Positions 25,317 to 38,997 are shown, counted from the first letter of the stretch. The stretch is DNA of 64,000 nt from Aphis gossypii (GCF_020184175.1 NC_065531.1:81128604-81192603); one strand, 5' to 3'. A program made the numbers and translations. The notes: generated by a model from the sequence alone, not told the origin.

Positions 25317-28300
25317 TTATACGATTAAATGTGAACAGTATATATATTATACATATATATTTTCAATTTTATTTTTTCTTTCTCTTATTTATTTATTTTT
25401 TGAAAATTTACTACTGTAGTTGAAATAAAACCAATCGTGGTGGACGTAAATAAATTACTGTTTATTTTGTTTGCAGTGTTTGAAATAATATTTTTCCTAC
25501 AATGGGAGTAGATGGAAAATACGAAAAGCTTTTAATATGTCCCAAGTTTTGTATATAAATTATAAAACCTAACATTAAAATAATTCATACCACAACGTCA
25601 ATGTCAATTAATATCCGTGTGCAATATATAGTTTAATATACATTTTTATTTTTTTTTCTTCAACAACCTAATAAAAATATATTATATTATACTGTGCAGT
25701 GTGCACTGTATAGTAATCATAGTAATAATAAATTATCATATAGTATTCGTAAAATATAGTTAATGTTGAATTATATTTTGGATTTAAAAGTATTTAGATA
25801 TTTTTTAATGATTCGGTTTGATAAAAAATGAAAAAAAAAATGTGGTATTGGCGGGTTCAGGCTGAGAATCAAAAACATATTAATAACATTAGGTATTATC
25901 AACAAAAAAGTTTATTTTCTAGAGTATTTGTTTCATCCTTAAGTCAAAATACTTTTGATTATTCTTCTGGAAACAATGCATGCTATCGTTATATTAAATT
26001 TAAATTTTTAAACTAAACTATTATATTATTATTTGTAAAAATCAATTATATATATTTTATATCATAAGTTTAAGACTTTAAGTGAAATAAAATCACAAAC
26101 CACAAGGTGGATCTGTGATTATAATATGTTTCACTAAATATTATTTTAACTTTGCTCTTTGTAGGTTTTACTAAATGATAATTCATTTTAAATAATGATT
26201 GCACAATTATAGGTAGCTGCTTTGTCTGTGTATAAACGGAGTTTTAATTGTAAATCTAATTGAATAATGTTTATTGATTAGTAAGTAATAAGTATCGATA
26301 ATCAGTTAGTTTTGCAAGTGATTTAGTTATTTCATTTAGCATAATATTATTATATTAAAAAGTAATAATATAATGGTATTAATTTATATTTTAATGAAGG
26401 TATAAATTAATTGGATTTTATAATTCTTGTTTTAAGCTCTTAAAAATACATTTTCCGGATTTTCTTTAAATGCCATTTGTTCATTAATTTCTCTTCTCAA
26501 GCAATGGAAAAGTTGTTTAGGTCGATTAGAAGTATAAAAATATTATTATTATAATTATTATTTTTTTTTATTGGATAATGGAATAAAATAAAACTGTTTA
26601 ATTTTTTGTAAAATAATATTAAAATTTTCTTTATACATTTAGTGTACTAACATTGAACAGTTAAAACTTTTAATTTTTAGATAAAAAAAAAGATACCAAT
26701 CCAACTTAAAATAATAATTTAATAAATTAATATAAATTTAAACTTAACTCACCACACGTAACAATAAATTATACACCTCACGTCAAATCACTAAAACATA
26801 ATGTATACAATGAAGAACGATAAAATCTGATATACAATTATCCCCGTAATGCACTTTAATAGTTTTATGAGAATATAACATCTATGTGATGGTTTATTCA
26901 ATAATTATTTTTACATTTATATACTTCAATCATTGTGTTCCGTATACAGTAATAATTTATTTACTTTTCCATAAATGTTCTATATTTTAAGTATAGAATT
27001 TTGTTTTTAAAAAAAAAAAAAAAACATTATTTAGAAAATTCGTAGGTATTGATTATTTTAGGATGTCTATTTATTTTATTTTTGGTACTTATATGATATT
27101 ATCACAATTTATTCTGTGTTAGATCATAGTATTATGACCTATGGGTATGCATATTACCTGTAATATTGATGTACAATTATTCAAAAATTATTAAATTAAA
27201 CTTAAATAATTTTTGGAGTCATTTAAGTTTAGATATATTTTATATTTTTCTAAAATTAATGTAGGTAATATAAATATTTAAATTACAATAATATTTATTT
27301 TTAGGTATTATTTGATAGCCACTATCACCTAATTTCTATTGAGAATATTTGAATATTCCATTGCTAAATATTTAAGAATTTTTTTTTCATATTCTTCTTA
27401 CCAAAAATATTTTTTATAAATTGCTTTATTTTCCTATGCCTTAATACAAAACGTTTATTTTATAATTATATAAATTATTTTAGTATTATTGCCGTGTAAT
27501 TATTTGAAATCGATATCAAATTAACAAAATCGTTATATGGTATTGGTAATATTGTTATATGTTTTATACTTTTACTGAATTTAAAAACATAAATTATTTA
27601 ATCAAGTATCCTAAAGTTTTAACTTTTAAGTAATGGTTACTTTATTATTAAAATAATGATAAATGTGTACTTAACAGTATTCAGCTATTAAAGTTTTGGT
27701 ACGGATTGAAATTGACGAAAATATAGATATCTATTATTTGTACATATTATTTAATATTTTAAATAGTTATTTCCATTGAAAATAATATGGAGAGGAGATT
27801 GATTGAATGGGTGTGGTATAAGTATTGACTATTGAATTGGTACCTAGGTACTTCTATTGTTAAACGATTTTTGTTAAACGTATTCATAATTTACATTTTA
27901 TTTTGTTTGAAATTAAAGTAATACATTATATATATTGGAAATATATTTTAGGTAATTACGCTTTCAATTTATTCAGTATTAATTGTACTTTACCAACCGA
28001 TAATTATTTACATTGCTTAGACCTCAACACGTCTGATGGATTTATTTGCCTATAGATATCGTATAATAATTATATTTACAATAATATAATTTTAATTATA
28101 ATTATACCTAATTGTGTTAAAATGTATTTAATATGTTCGTAATAGAAGTATACAACATAACTAAAATGAAATTTGCATATTACTAAACACGCGGGACTAT
28201 TAAAACAACAGTAGGTATTACAATATTTATTTAATTTTGAAGCGAATATTAAAACATCATATAGTAAAATAGGTAAATTGAAAATTAATTGTAACTGTAC

Positions 28301-28439
28301 AGTGGAAATGATCGATTGGTAATTTTCATGGCCAAATCCTAACAAATACTAATGTTTGTCTGCCCTTTTAATGTACTTTTGTATTTACTGTATACCAGCA
28401 CTCCGAACGTTATAGTGATGCTACATAGCTATTTGATGA
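25317..28439. other. AT-rich non-coding stretch
   Basis: No gene supported. A 62-codon frame near 25828 and an 89-codon minus-strand frame at 28076-28345 look like AT-rich noise. A poly-A run of about 16 lies near 27008. Confidence 0.5.
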
Positions 28440-28631
28440 AAATCGAAATTTGACCTAATTCGTACTTGTCATATACACACGTACATCTCTAAAGTAAGTT
28501 TGCTTTGCCAATCAATGGGATCGTGCCAGTTTACCAAAATGTGTAAGCCTAAGATACAATATAATACTGTTTTCGGCAATATAATACTGTGGAGATGTGC
28601 TGATTCAGTGGTTTACACGGATCATGGATAG
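28440..28631 (+). other. Open frame in a GC-richer patch, unidentified
   Basis: A 63-codon frame, with an ATG at 28516, includes MGSCQFTKMCKPKIQYNT and ends in TAG. A consensus donor-like GTAAGT occurs inside it. No family is recognised and the length is within chance. Confidence 0.1.
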
Positions 28632-30527
28632 TAAACAGGTATATAACCCAAGTAGGTATACCGATTTCTCTTTTAATAATATTATTTATACACTGTAAAC
28701 TCGGGATATTGGAATCTATACTATTTCAGTATAGAAAATAACGGTTTTTACAGTAGAAATTGAATTGTTAAGTAATATGTAATGGTCTAATGTATCTGCA
28801 CACAAAACGTAAGCTACGTAATACAATTAATTACATTTAATACATATCTATAATAACTAATGATTATCATTATAATATTATAATACTTAAACTATGATGA
28901 ATGTATAAACTATCAAAAACTGTTAATAGATTAGGTGTTTATTTAAATTTTTTTTTTTCATGTATTTGAATGTATTATATAGGACATATTTAGCGAACAT
29001 AAAGAGCTTAATATTTGAACTTATTTATTGAGTTTTTTAGCATACAGACTATTAAAAGTATTTAATAATGCAATTATTATAATATTTTATATGTAGGGTC
29101 TTTATATAATTGAACTATTTACACTGCAGTATACTTAACAATATAATAAATAATCAATGTTTGTTTTTCTTTTAAATTAAACAAGAAGTATATGTATATA
29201 AGTTGTTATATACATATATATATATATATATATAATCATTATGATATCATACATGATTATACACTCGTATATAATATACACATGTAAGTTTAATTTGTTG
29301 TGCTATGTTTATTGAATAATAGTAGGTTTCTTTTAAAATAAATCACTATATTTTATAGTGATTACAATTAATTAAGTACACACTTCCTTTAAAAAATAAT
29401 AATTAATTTGAATTGCATTATATTTTTTATTTAAACAATTAAATAACCTATACATAAAATCCATTACTATAATTATTCACCATGCAATTATTTATAGTAA
29501 ACAACGTATAGTTTGCTTAAATCATTTTTGTTTTTATTTTTAATTATTTTTATGGTAAGACTTATTAAATTTTATTATTTTATTTACCATAAATATAAAA
29601 TGACTGACTGTTGATGTTGATACATTTGACTTAGTTTCAATATGTCTTATATAGATATAATTTACTAGTTTAGCAATATAGTAACTTCGAAGATGTTATA
29701 AGTTATAACCTCGTAGAAATAAACTATCGTTTTGGCCGTGAAAGGTTTAGTTTAATGTTTATGGTTGTTTTATTTTAACTAAGGTTAAAGATCCGTCAAA
29801 ATAAACCAGAATTTTTTTTATTAACGAAAATATTAATATTAAAAACGTTTTAAAAAATCTATATCATAAATGTCCACCTATTACTATCATATTTATTTAT
29901 AAATAAAAAATAAATGTTGTAAATTTGTAATGCTTTTCATATTAATATAGATACATAGGTACTATCAAAATTGTATGATACTTTATTTAATAAAATATTA
30001 TATTGTTAGATTATAAACAGTGTTAAAGTTAAGTGAAAGTATAGAAGTTATTGATGCCAATATTTATTATTAACGAACTGCAGTGTGAATATTAATACAA
30101 TATACATGTTTGTAAAATTTATTTGAACATGTTGAATGTTAATTACAGTTATGAATTATTTTACATTATTAGCATTGCTATTTTAGATAGTAATTATTAG
30201 ATTTGAAAACATAAAGGTTTATTATACGAGTATAGTGTAATTAATTATTATCTTACGTAAATCTTCTGATCCTTGATACCAGTTCGAGTTATTGTATCAT
30301 TATTCATTAAACACATGACATAAAACTAAATTAAATAAATCTTTTTAGGCGAATAGATTAACATTATTGAAAATAAAACACTTACGGATTTTTGTCGAAA
30401 TCAACAAATATTAAATTTACAAGGGACTGTATTTAACTGAGGTTAACGTCAATATTTAATATGGTTATTATTCTTATTTGATTGAAATTATATATAAGGG
30501 ACCAAGGGATCTATTTAGGTGTGTTAA
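28632..30527. other. AT-rich non-coding stretch
   Basis: Holds an imperfect AT-rich hairpin and an AT dinucleotide run at 29175-29235. No gene is supported. Confidence 0.5.
29214..29235. repeat. (AT)n microsatellite
   Basis: About eleven AT units, preceded by an imperfect inverted repeat ('tatatgtatata' and 'tatatacatata'). Confidence 0.9.
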
Positions 30528-30725
30528 TATTTTAGCCACGTTGACTTGGATTTTAAGTATAGACGTATAGACCACAAGAGGAAGTCTTTGAGAGTTAGTT
30601 TCTCGAAAAGCACTCAAGTTAAATGGAGAATCATCGATTTCCCACCCTGCCTACCAATATATACTTCTCAAACACGCATTCCTTGTATGTGTTTTTCTCG
30701 CCGTCTTGCAAGTCATAATTTATAG
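30528..30725 (+). other. Open frame in a GC-richer patch, unidentified
   Basis: A 65-codon plus-strand frame between stops includes KSLRVSFSKSTQVKWRIIDF and a Pro/Cys-rich tail. It has no ATG near the start. The composition is more protein-like than the flanks, but no domain or splice structure is convincing. Confidence 0.12.
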
Positions 30726-33700
30726 CTTTTAACAAAAACTATTTCCTAAATTTTCACAATAGACATTAAAAAACAAAGAACGATGAAAATACACTTCACT
30801 AAATGGGCCCATTATCTGTTTTCGCGATCTAATGTGCTCTTCGTTTTACATAATTCAACTAGAAATGTGGCAATATCAAAGAAAAAAGACTTTTTATTGT
30901 TATACGAGCACTTTGTTCTACTTGTTGCTTTGAGTAGAAATGCTTTTAGTGGACGAAGAAAGGAAACGATTTGTTAAAAGACACAACATACACATCTAGG
31001 TACTTAACAATAAATTACTTAATGTAGTGACGAGTGACGTGAAATAATTCACTTATAATATAATATTATCACTCTAAAATTGTTGAAATCTCTATTGAAT
31101 TACTTTGATATACCTACTTAAATAATTGTACACATGTTTTATCGTTCTAGTCTCTAGCGTGTTTACTTCGATTACTTCGATGGGTAATACGAGTAAATAA
31201 TATGACATATCAGTCAAAAAATTTTTGAAAATTCAATAACGCCTATACTTTCAGTTGATACACGGACCCGAGTTTTTAATGATTTGTAACATACAATGAT
31301 TCATAAAGTTTATTATCGTGCGTAATAATAATATTTGCGCAACGCATTCAGGTCACGGCACTTGACCGTCCTTGCCACATATTATAAACAACGACGTTAC
31401 TCGTTGTATACAATATACATATTATCATAAAAAATATATACTATAATAATATTGTCTTATAATCTAATCGTGATTCGATTTTGAATGATCGGCCACGGGT
31501 TTATAATATGGGATGAACCTAATAGCAATAGAATTTACGTAGGATATTCTAGATGTTTAAACAACGTTACCCGAAATATTAATCACAAAACCATTGAAAC
31601 TATCTCGTTTCTCATGATCGCTATTTAAAAACAGCAGGCTTTTATTAGGTTTTATCACGATGGTCATAATTGATTTAATTATACAACATTATTTTACTAA
31701 CATGTTTACTAAGTAATTAAGCTATTAAAAATATATATGATATAATATACTCATTTGTATAACATAATATTATAGTTTCATAGATTTCATTGATTTGTAA
31801 ATATACTTTTACTATGATTAATGTATATAATTAATTTGTATGTAATTAAAAATGTTTCGGTTTATCTGAATCTATCATCTTTAAGTTTCGGTATTTATAT
31901 ATTTTATCCAAAACTTTTGAGAATTAATACATATCTATTACCGAACAAATAGTAAAGCTTACTTATTATGTTTTTATTGTTAAGTTTTGAGCAACTACGG
32001 ATAATTGTAGATGGCTGTGTTCATATAAAATTACTTTTCTATCGCCTAACTTACTATCAGAAACATTATGGCTTATAGTTAACGACCAGTTTTATTGTAT
32101 TTGTTTTAGAATTTGATATTTATTTTATTTACACAAATTTTAAATAATTTAATATTTTAACTCAAAATACACGAAATAATTCTTTATTTTACTTTTATTC
32201 CATTTCTATTACAATGATTTTTTTGAAGTCAAGTATTTTTACAATAAAACATAATTTATTTGACGTTTATGTTTAATAAAATATCTTTTAATTATTTGTT
32301 GATTTCAACTCTTTTAAATAGTATGATCCATAATTCATAATTAATACGATTTTCTCCAACTAGGCTGGATTATTAATTTCACACTACATTCTAATTATAT
32401 ATGTTAAGATTCTAAAAGTTTTCAGTTACCTATAGATGCAATAATTTAAACTACAAAATAATTAGATTAGCACCGACTAAATGTAATCAAACTTGAATAA
32501 GAAACTTTCAATAATATTCTACCAAGTGAATAATGAATTAAAGAAATTTATGTATTGAACTTTGTTAATTAATAAATTTAAATAATTCAAAGTAGGTAAT
32601 CTTCAATTTGTCTTTTTTTTTTTGAAAAATGGATGTTTAAAATTATTTAATTATATATATTTTAAAAAATACACCTTAAAAATTATTTACTGTGTAATTT
32701 GTTTTTTTTATACACATACATAGAATTAACCATATATTATACAACACCTAGAAGTTTAAATATATATTGACTATTTCATCATAAAATATACCTATATAGG
32801 TAGCAATTAGTTTTTTTATTTATTTATTAATGTTTGAATTTAAACGAATTAATAATGAATCAAAAATATTATTGAGTTTATTGTAATCTTTATTTTTGCT
32901 ATCAAAAATTAAATCCTTTATTTTAAATGAGCTGTATACATAATAATTAAACACAGTTTTATAATATAGACTTCGCTATTAGGTACAATTTGGTAGGTAA
33001 CCCTAAAGTAAAAAAAAATTGACTTTCATCACGCTTTTGAGTATCAGTAGCTTTTTAAAATAATTGTCTATGTAATTAAAACCGACAATTTTTCAATGCA
33101 CACAATTAGTTCCGTTAATCTATCGGTAACGTTGCTAACCGAAACAGCAGCATATCATAATAAACACCTTACTTGTCAAATTCTGAGCGGGTCGTCATTT
33201 TGGTATATCATCACCTTTCGTTCTTCCGGTGCTTCACGAACTTACGTAATGGAGGTTTATAGATTTCAAAGAGTATAGTAAATATAAGACAATTTATTGT
33301 TTATGCCTCAAGATATAAAATATAATTAAATAATGTTTAAATCAGCTGTACGACGAAATTTATTTATTTATTATACCGACGGACAGAAACTTTTATTATA
33401 GTATGATCAACAATTTTTAATATAATATAACATTATTTTAAATCGAAAAAAGTATTTACTGGTTGATGTTATGTTTAGTTTAAATAATCAGTTTTAGTAA
33501 CTGCTCTAAAGTTGCGATTTTGTTAATTGCTTTAGTTGATTATATTTGTATAAATCAAAGTGAAATATTACATTAGTAAGATATTCCAATTGGGTCTCTT
33601 GTCTCTGTCATGCGCAATTATACATCTTTATAATTTTTGATTAATTTTTAATTTTTTATAAATATTACGGAAATAATGAATTATTATTTGATTAACTTTG

Positions 33701-33821
33701 ATGTTGAATATCATAATAATATAATTTACAATTTACACTATTTTGAAATTATTCTGTTGAATGTATTTATATAATATTATGGTTAAAACCTGTCATATCT
33801 AGAACTGTATATAACGGATAT

Positions 33822-33843
33822 TTTACACATATATATGTGTAAA
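33822..33843. repeat. 22-bp perfect palindrome
   Basis: The half 'tttacacatat' is followed immediately by its exact reverse complement. The core is an alternating AT run, so this may be microsatellite-related. Confidence 0.85.
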
Positions 33844-36591
33844 GAGTAGTTTTACATCAATATTATATCAATAACATTGATATTCACTTAATATATTAAT
33901 GTGAATGTGAATATAATATGGAGTAAATGTGCTGGGTATGAGGTCTATTTAAATAACTTGCACAGTTTTAGATTTTGATGTACAAAGATGTGAAATACAA
34001 TGTTTTTACTGTGCGTGTATAATATTATATATGTTTTATTTTTTTAGGGCGGGAAAGAAAATATACATTTTTGTTATCGTTGTTTTGAAAGATGGTTTTA
34101 TTTTGAATTTAAATTGAGTTTTATGTTATATACATATGTGTACATATATAATATATAGTAGACTAATGGAGTTTGACTGGTGTCATGTTAGCAATAGAAC
34201 ATTTTTTTCTGTAGTTTTGTATAATATAACAAAACATAGATTATGCATAAAAAAAATGTATTTTTTTATGAATTAACATATTTAGTTTTAATATTTATTT
34301 AATGAAATTTGTATAACAGTTTTGATCTACGACTGTACTAAATGTATATTAACACTAATCACATAGAAAAATTTTAAATTCATCAAAACCAAAAAAAAAA
34401 AACAAAAACACTTCTTAATTGATGATGACAGTTAAATGAACTATTAATATTATTAATATTTTGAAAAGTACAAAACCATTTTTCGATTTTTTTGAAAAAA
34501 TGTAAATGCATAATATTTAACTATAAAATCCATAATTTAATTCGAAAATAAGATACTACTTAGTCATAACTATCAAAAGTAGAAATAACGTGTTAATAAT
34601 TTTTTTCCCAGATTTTTTATAGAAAAAAAGGTTAAATTTTTAGAGGATTAAGATAATGTAGGTATTATATTTTAGTTAGAATGTTGTTTAGATGAATACA
34701 GTTTGTTCTAAAACATAAACAGTGTAGTTTGCTATTAATTTGGCATCAAATATTTTTATATATTTATTCCAAGACAATTTAATATAGCTGTGCGTAATAT
34801 TTCCGATATCGATATAATAGTCTAAATTAATTTATAGTGATTTATTTATGATTACTATCTTTATATTGGTGCATATAAATTTAAATCTATTGAATTGACA
34901 TCAATACTTATTATTATTATTTTTTAGCAAGACTAACTTTTAAAAACAAAACTAAAATTATGGCTATTTGTACGATAATATATTTTTATTGTAGTACCAA
35001 TCATTATCTCAATTACTTTTTTTAATAAGAATTATCGTGTTTAATAATAATATTGGTCATTGATGTTGGAAGAACAGTTTTAGATTAAATTTTGAAGATT
35101 CACAATAGTATATTGGAATCAACTAAGAATATTTAAGGAATTAAAGGAGATATCTTATTTATATTTGGTGATTGTTTATTAAAATAGCGAAAAAACGCCT
35201 CATTTTTGCTTTGAATGATTTGAATAACTAATTATATTCGATTAATAAGCGGAACAGTGGTTATATTGTTTTATATTTATGCGTATTTTTTTTTTAAATT
35301 TTCAAATTAATTGGTGGGAGGACAAAAATTATGACATTATGTACCTAATATATAGTATTTATGCAAACACGGCTTTTTACAAAATCAATTAAGTTTTTTT
35401 TATTATAACTCAAAAAAGTGGATACATATTGAAATTGAAGTATTCATTGATTATTTATACTTACATTTTCTAGACAAACAATTTTTAATATTATTCAGCT
35501 CTTTTTAAACATTTTTTTACTCGTGTATCATACAATAAAATTTGTGAATAAAAAAAAAATTAAAAATGTAATACAAGGTTCTTTGTAAGTTTTTTAACTG
35601 GAAATTAATAAAAAAAAAAAAGTATATTATGAATCTATTTATCTTTTATATAAACGTTTGTAATTCGATGTTTCATGGCATTGGATATTTAAAGTTTAAA
35701 CGAAAAATAATGATTTTAGTTATTAGTTGTAATTAAAAATATATTATTTGTGGGGATTCGACACTTTTTGTCATTATATATATTTTAATTTACTTACAGC
35801 TTTAAAATTATTTTGGTAACTATTTAAGCCATAAAACTTTTTAGACTACTATACGTTTTTGATATTTTTTATAAGTACCAGCTACTGCCTAATATTATAT
35901 GAAATAATATCATGATTATTAGTATATTATAAATTTTATTGGTTTTTGACACAAATTAGTTCATACTACTGTACTGTGGTATTAAAACTACTAATAAAAA
36001 AACAAATTACTAATAGTTTATAAATAAATTAAAAGTTTATCTTCAGAAATACAAGTATAGACTGATAGAGCGTTTTAGATCAAAATCGTTTTACATCGTT
36101 AACAAAAATTTATTATTGAATTTAAATTTAACTTATTATCCATTACCCACGTCTATTAAATGACGACAAACACTCGACACCTATTTAATAGCAAAGTAAC
36201 TTACCAGTTTTTTTTATTAGTAATTTAGTAATTTTATATTTATTTGTTAATAATTTAATGGTTTTACTGAGTACAAGAAATCATAATATATTAATATTTG
36301 AGTTAATTTAGATCAGGTAAAAAGTAGCATTTATAATTATTATTTATTAATGGAAAGTAAACTTTACAAAAGGATTATTAATAGGGGCTTATGAATTTAA
36401 GAGTAGTATTTATTTTAAGTATGTCGGTGCTGCTTAGGTACCCCCAATGAAAAGTGAAAACAGTAGACTATACTTGAAAATTTAAATTACAATTCAATAT
36501 AAATGTGTGCATTCAATTTAATTTAATTATCAACCTTCACTTTAAATTTAATTAAAAATAGCAATGAGAATAAATGAATGAAACATCAAAG

Positions 36592-36879
36592 TCAATTTCT
36601 CTGCTGTAGAATAGATTTGTAAAAGGAAAAATAATGAACACTGGCTTCAATGAAGGTGCTGAACAGGTTGACGTAATAACTGACAAGAGCTACTTTCTGA
36701 ACGGTGCACGTTGATGATATACCTACCAAGTTGTCAATAAAACACAGTGCTTTAGTTTTCAAAACCTTAGGTTGACAAGTTCTGGTATTTAGAATCCGTT
36801 TTTTTTTTTGGTTATCATTGAAAGAAAACAATGCATTGAACATGTTAAAGTGTCTTTGTGATTTTCGAACAACTTTCAA
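36592..36879 (-). other. Unidentified 95-codon open frame
   Basis: An ATG-initiated minus-strand frame includes LKTKALCFIDNLVGISSTCT and VQKVALVSYYVNLFSTFIEA. The DNA from about 36650 to 36780 is richer in GC than its surroundings. The plus strand of the same patch also has a short ATG frame (MNTGFNEGAEQVDVITDKSY onward, from about 36631), so the coding strand, if any, is unclear. I recognise no family. It may be a remnant of a gene or a chance frame. Confidence 0.18.
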
Positions 36880-37650
36880 TTTAATTTTATATTTAAATAT
36901 TAATACATATATTTTGTATATAAGAAAAATTATCCACCCTTGTTATATTTTGTGTACCATACTAATAATTCCATAGTTTCATAAAGTATCTTAATAGAAG
37001 CAGCATCTAAGAAACGTTGTAATATACAATTATGATTATATTAATCAACTAAAATATAGTGAGTACCAATGTAAATTTAAGTTGGTAATATTTTATAGAT
37101 AAAGATATGAATAATTTTTAAAATTACTCCATAGTAATTCTTAATAAGTGGATACATTACTCAATTTACACAGTAAGTTGGTAAAAATGGTTCATTAAAA
37201 ATATGTGGTAGATATTTTTTCTAATTAAGAATGGAGATAAAGTGTATTGGATTTAGATTCATACATTTTCGAGCCCTATTATTTGTATGATTTTTCAAGG
37301 AAGTTGGAATGTTCTGTAAAATATTATGTGAAAAAGCAGTGGCTGACTTATGGCTAGTCGTGTATTATGGGTAATTTTTTGGGAGATCAAAAATATTTAT
37401 TAATGACTCGGTAAAATTCAAATAATCTCGCTTTATTCCTGGTAAACTGTAAACTTAGCTTAAAAATATATTTCAAAACGTGTTGTTGGATCGAATTAAT
37501 TTCACTTTTATAGTTAGGATATGCATATATTGATATACACTAGTAAAGTACTAATGTATTAGAATATTTTTTGAAGTCAGGAGTTTTCCAGACACGAAGG
37601 ATACCCCCTCCGAAAAAAAAATAAAAAAAAATACACAGCCGATCTAATGA

Positions 37651-38028
37651 TTATTGGGAAAACCACCAATAAGTATGAAGAGTAGAGTGGACTGTGTATT
37701 GGTTAGATATGAAGAGTTTAATCAAAAGAAGATTGACGATTATATCTGTACTAATTGGTTTTAGAGAAAAAATGGATGAGCCGTAACGTATATTGAGAAA
37801 AACTTCAAAGCAGGATTTAAGGACGAGGAGGTAGCTAAGCGATATAATGAGTTTTTATAAAAATAGATGGGCTGTCTGCCAAACATGGTTAAACGCTCTT
37901 ACGATAATTGTGATGTCAAACATTATGATATGCATTACGATATCTTCTTATACTATAAAACGTGCAGGAGTAATTTTCTTAAGATTAAATATAAATTATA
38001 TAAAATAGCTTTAATGAATCACAATTGA
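37651..38028 (+). pseudogene. Broken coding remnant, unidentified
   Basis: A plus-strand frame opens after a TGA at 37648-37650 and includes RVDCVLVRYEEFNQKKIDDY. It is interrupted by a TAG and then a TGA, but the same frame continues with protein-like sequence (TYIEKNFKAGFKDEEVAKRY) up to a TAA. After the TAA the reading continues in other frames: first IDGLSAK, then an uninterrupted stretch of about 47 codons starting MVKRSYDNCDVKHYDMHYDI and ending in TGA at 38026-38028. Two in-frame stops and two frame shifts therefore break what looks like the C-terminal part of one ancestral protein rich in Lys, Asp and Tyr. I do not know the family. A mobile-element or virus-derived origin is possible but not shown. 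It lies about 700 bases upstream of the first phosphodiesterase exon, on the same strand, and shows no splice link to it. Confidence 0.42.
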
Positions 38029-38319
38029 TTAAACTATCTTTTAGTTGTAATATCAACACGTCCGATAACGTTTCATAGCTCAACATTTAAGTGTACATTC
38101 CCAGTGTAAATAAAAAAAATATAATATATCAATGTATTATAAAGATAATATTTATTCTTACCATACCTACATTCAAGTTTACCAACACTTTTGATATGAT
38201 GGGAATTATACGTTGTAACTGATAAAAACAAAAAAATTTAAAAGAAGGAGTTTTCGGGTCCATTAATATTGTATTTTCAATGGTGATTTCGACTTGTTCG
38301 AAAACTATGTATAGGGAGT
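38029..38319. other. AT-rich spacer
   Basis: No feature seen between the broken coding remnant and the CpG-rich segment. Confidence 0.5.
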
Positions 38320-38728
38320 AACGTATAGCAGCACACGAACGCAGATTGTTGTGCTCTGCGTTGGAGACGAAGATAAATTGCCCGCACGTGTCGCTATAGG
38401 TACATATAATATAATATATAGACGGTGTCGAAAAATCACAGCATTATACACGAACGCGGATTTTTGCATAGCTATACAACATTATAATATAATATTATGC
38501 GCAAAAAAAGTAAATAATAAAAAAAAAAAATAAAAAATAAAAAATCCAGTACAACGGATATCGTAATAATACGTATAACATAATATTGATACTATTGTCA
38601 CCGTCGTCGTTGTCGTCGTAATCGGCCTAAAACGATGATATATTATTATTTTCGACGCGATTAAAAATATAGCGTTTCGTACTGATGATTAACGATCAAC
38701 TGCGGGGCGGTTTTTTATTTATTTTCAG
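38320..38728 (+). promoter_or_regulatory. CpG-rich segment directly upstream of the first PDE11 exon
   Basis: The stretch holds CpG-rich patches ('gcacacgaacgcag', 'ccgcacgtgtcgc', 'ccgtcgtcgttgtcgtcgt') and ends in 'tttttatttattttcag' at the exon boundary. It could be a proximal promoter plus 5'UTR for a short transcript that starts translation at the ATG at 38795. It could equally be the end of an intron from a more distal first exon, because the polypyrimidine-AG at 38728 is a good acceptor. A 60-codon plus-strand frame at 38351-38533 ends in poly-Lys from an A run and is probably not a protein. Confidence 0.35.
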
Positions 38729-38997
38729 GGTTCGGATGAGGTGGACGGGCTGCAGTCGTACAGCAACTGTGGCTCAGTGATAAACCGGACCACGATGGAC
38801 CTGGACGCTGACGAGGTAGAGCGATGGCTGTGCGAAAAAGCGCCGCAAGACCTGGTGGACCGCGTGATCCGGGCACGGCTCCAGCACCGCACCGGGTCGT
38901 TGACGATAAGTCGGGCGAAACGCGGTTCCATGACGTCTGAGATGTTCAACACTTGGCTCGCGTCGTCGCCAATCAAACGTTCGAGGTCGCCGAACAG
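38729..38997 (+). CDS. Pde11: PDE11-type cyclic nucleotide phosphodiesterase, N-terminal exon
   Basis: The exon encodes 89 codons plus two bases of the next. It begins after a strong acceptor (polypyrimidine, CAG at 38726-38728) and ends at donor CAG|GTAACG. The protein contains DADEVERWLCEKAPQDLVDR and then RAKRGSMTSEMFNTWLASSP, followed by a basic KRSRSP stretch. The 'VE.WL' segment resembles the N-terminal pre-GAF element of the PDE5/PDE11 group, and the Ser/Arg-rich stretch resembles insect PDE11 N-termini. Low-complexity basic and Ser residues suggest a phosphorylation site. No upstream coding exon is identified. The in-frame ATG at 38795, with A at -3 and G at +4, could start a short isoform; otherwise the frame continues upstream through the acceptor. 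The assignment depends on the exact phase match with the two downstream GAF exons. Confidence 0.75.

Larger units (their letters stand above)
30726..37650. other. AT-rich non-coding stretch with isolated GC-richer spots
   Basis: Almost 7 kb without a recognised gene. Spots of higher GC lie near 31330-31400, 33080-33270 and 36600-36780. The two later spots carry unidentified open frames of 60 codons (33096-33278, plus) and 95 codons (36592-36879, minus). A perfect 22-base palindrome lies at 33822-33843. Confidence 0.5.

Noticed and set aside
28076..28345. 89-codon minus-strand frame
   Set aside because: Hydrophobic Ile/Leu/Tyr/Phe-rich translation of AT-rich DNA, with no supporting signal.
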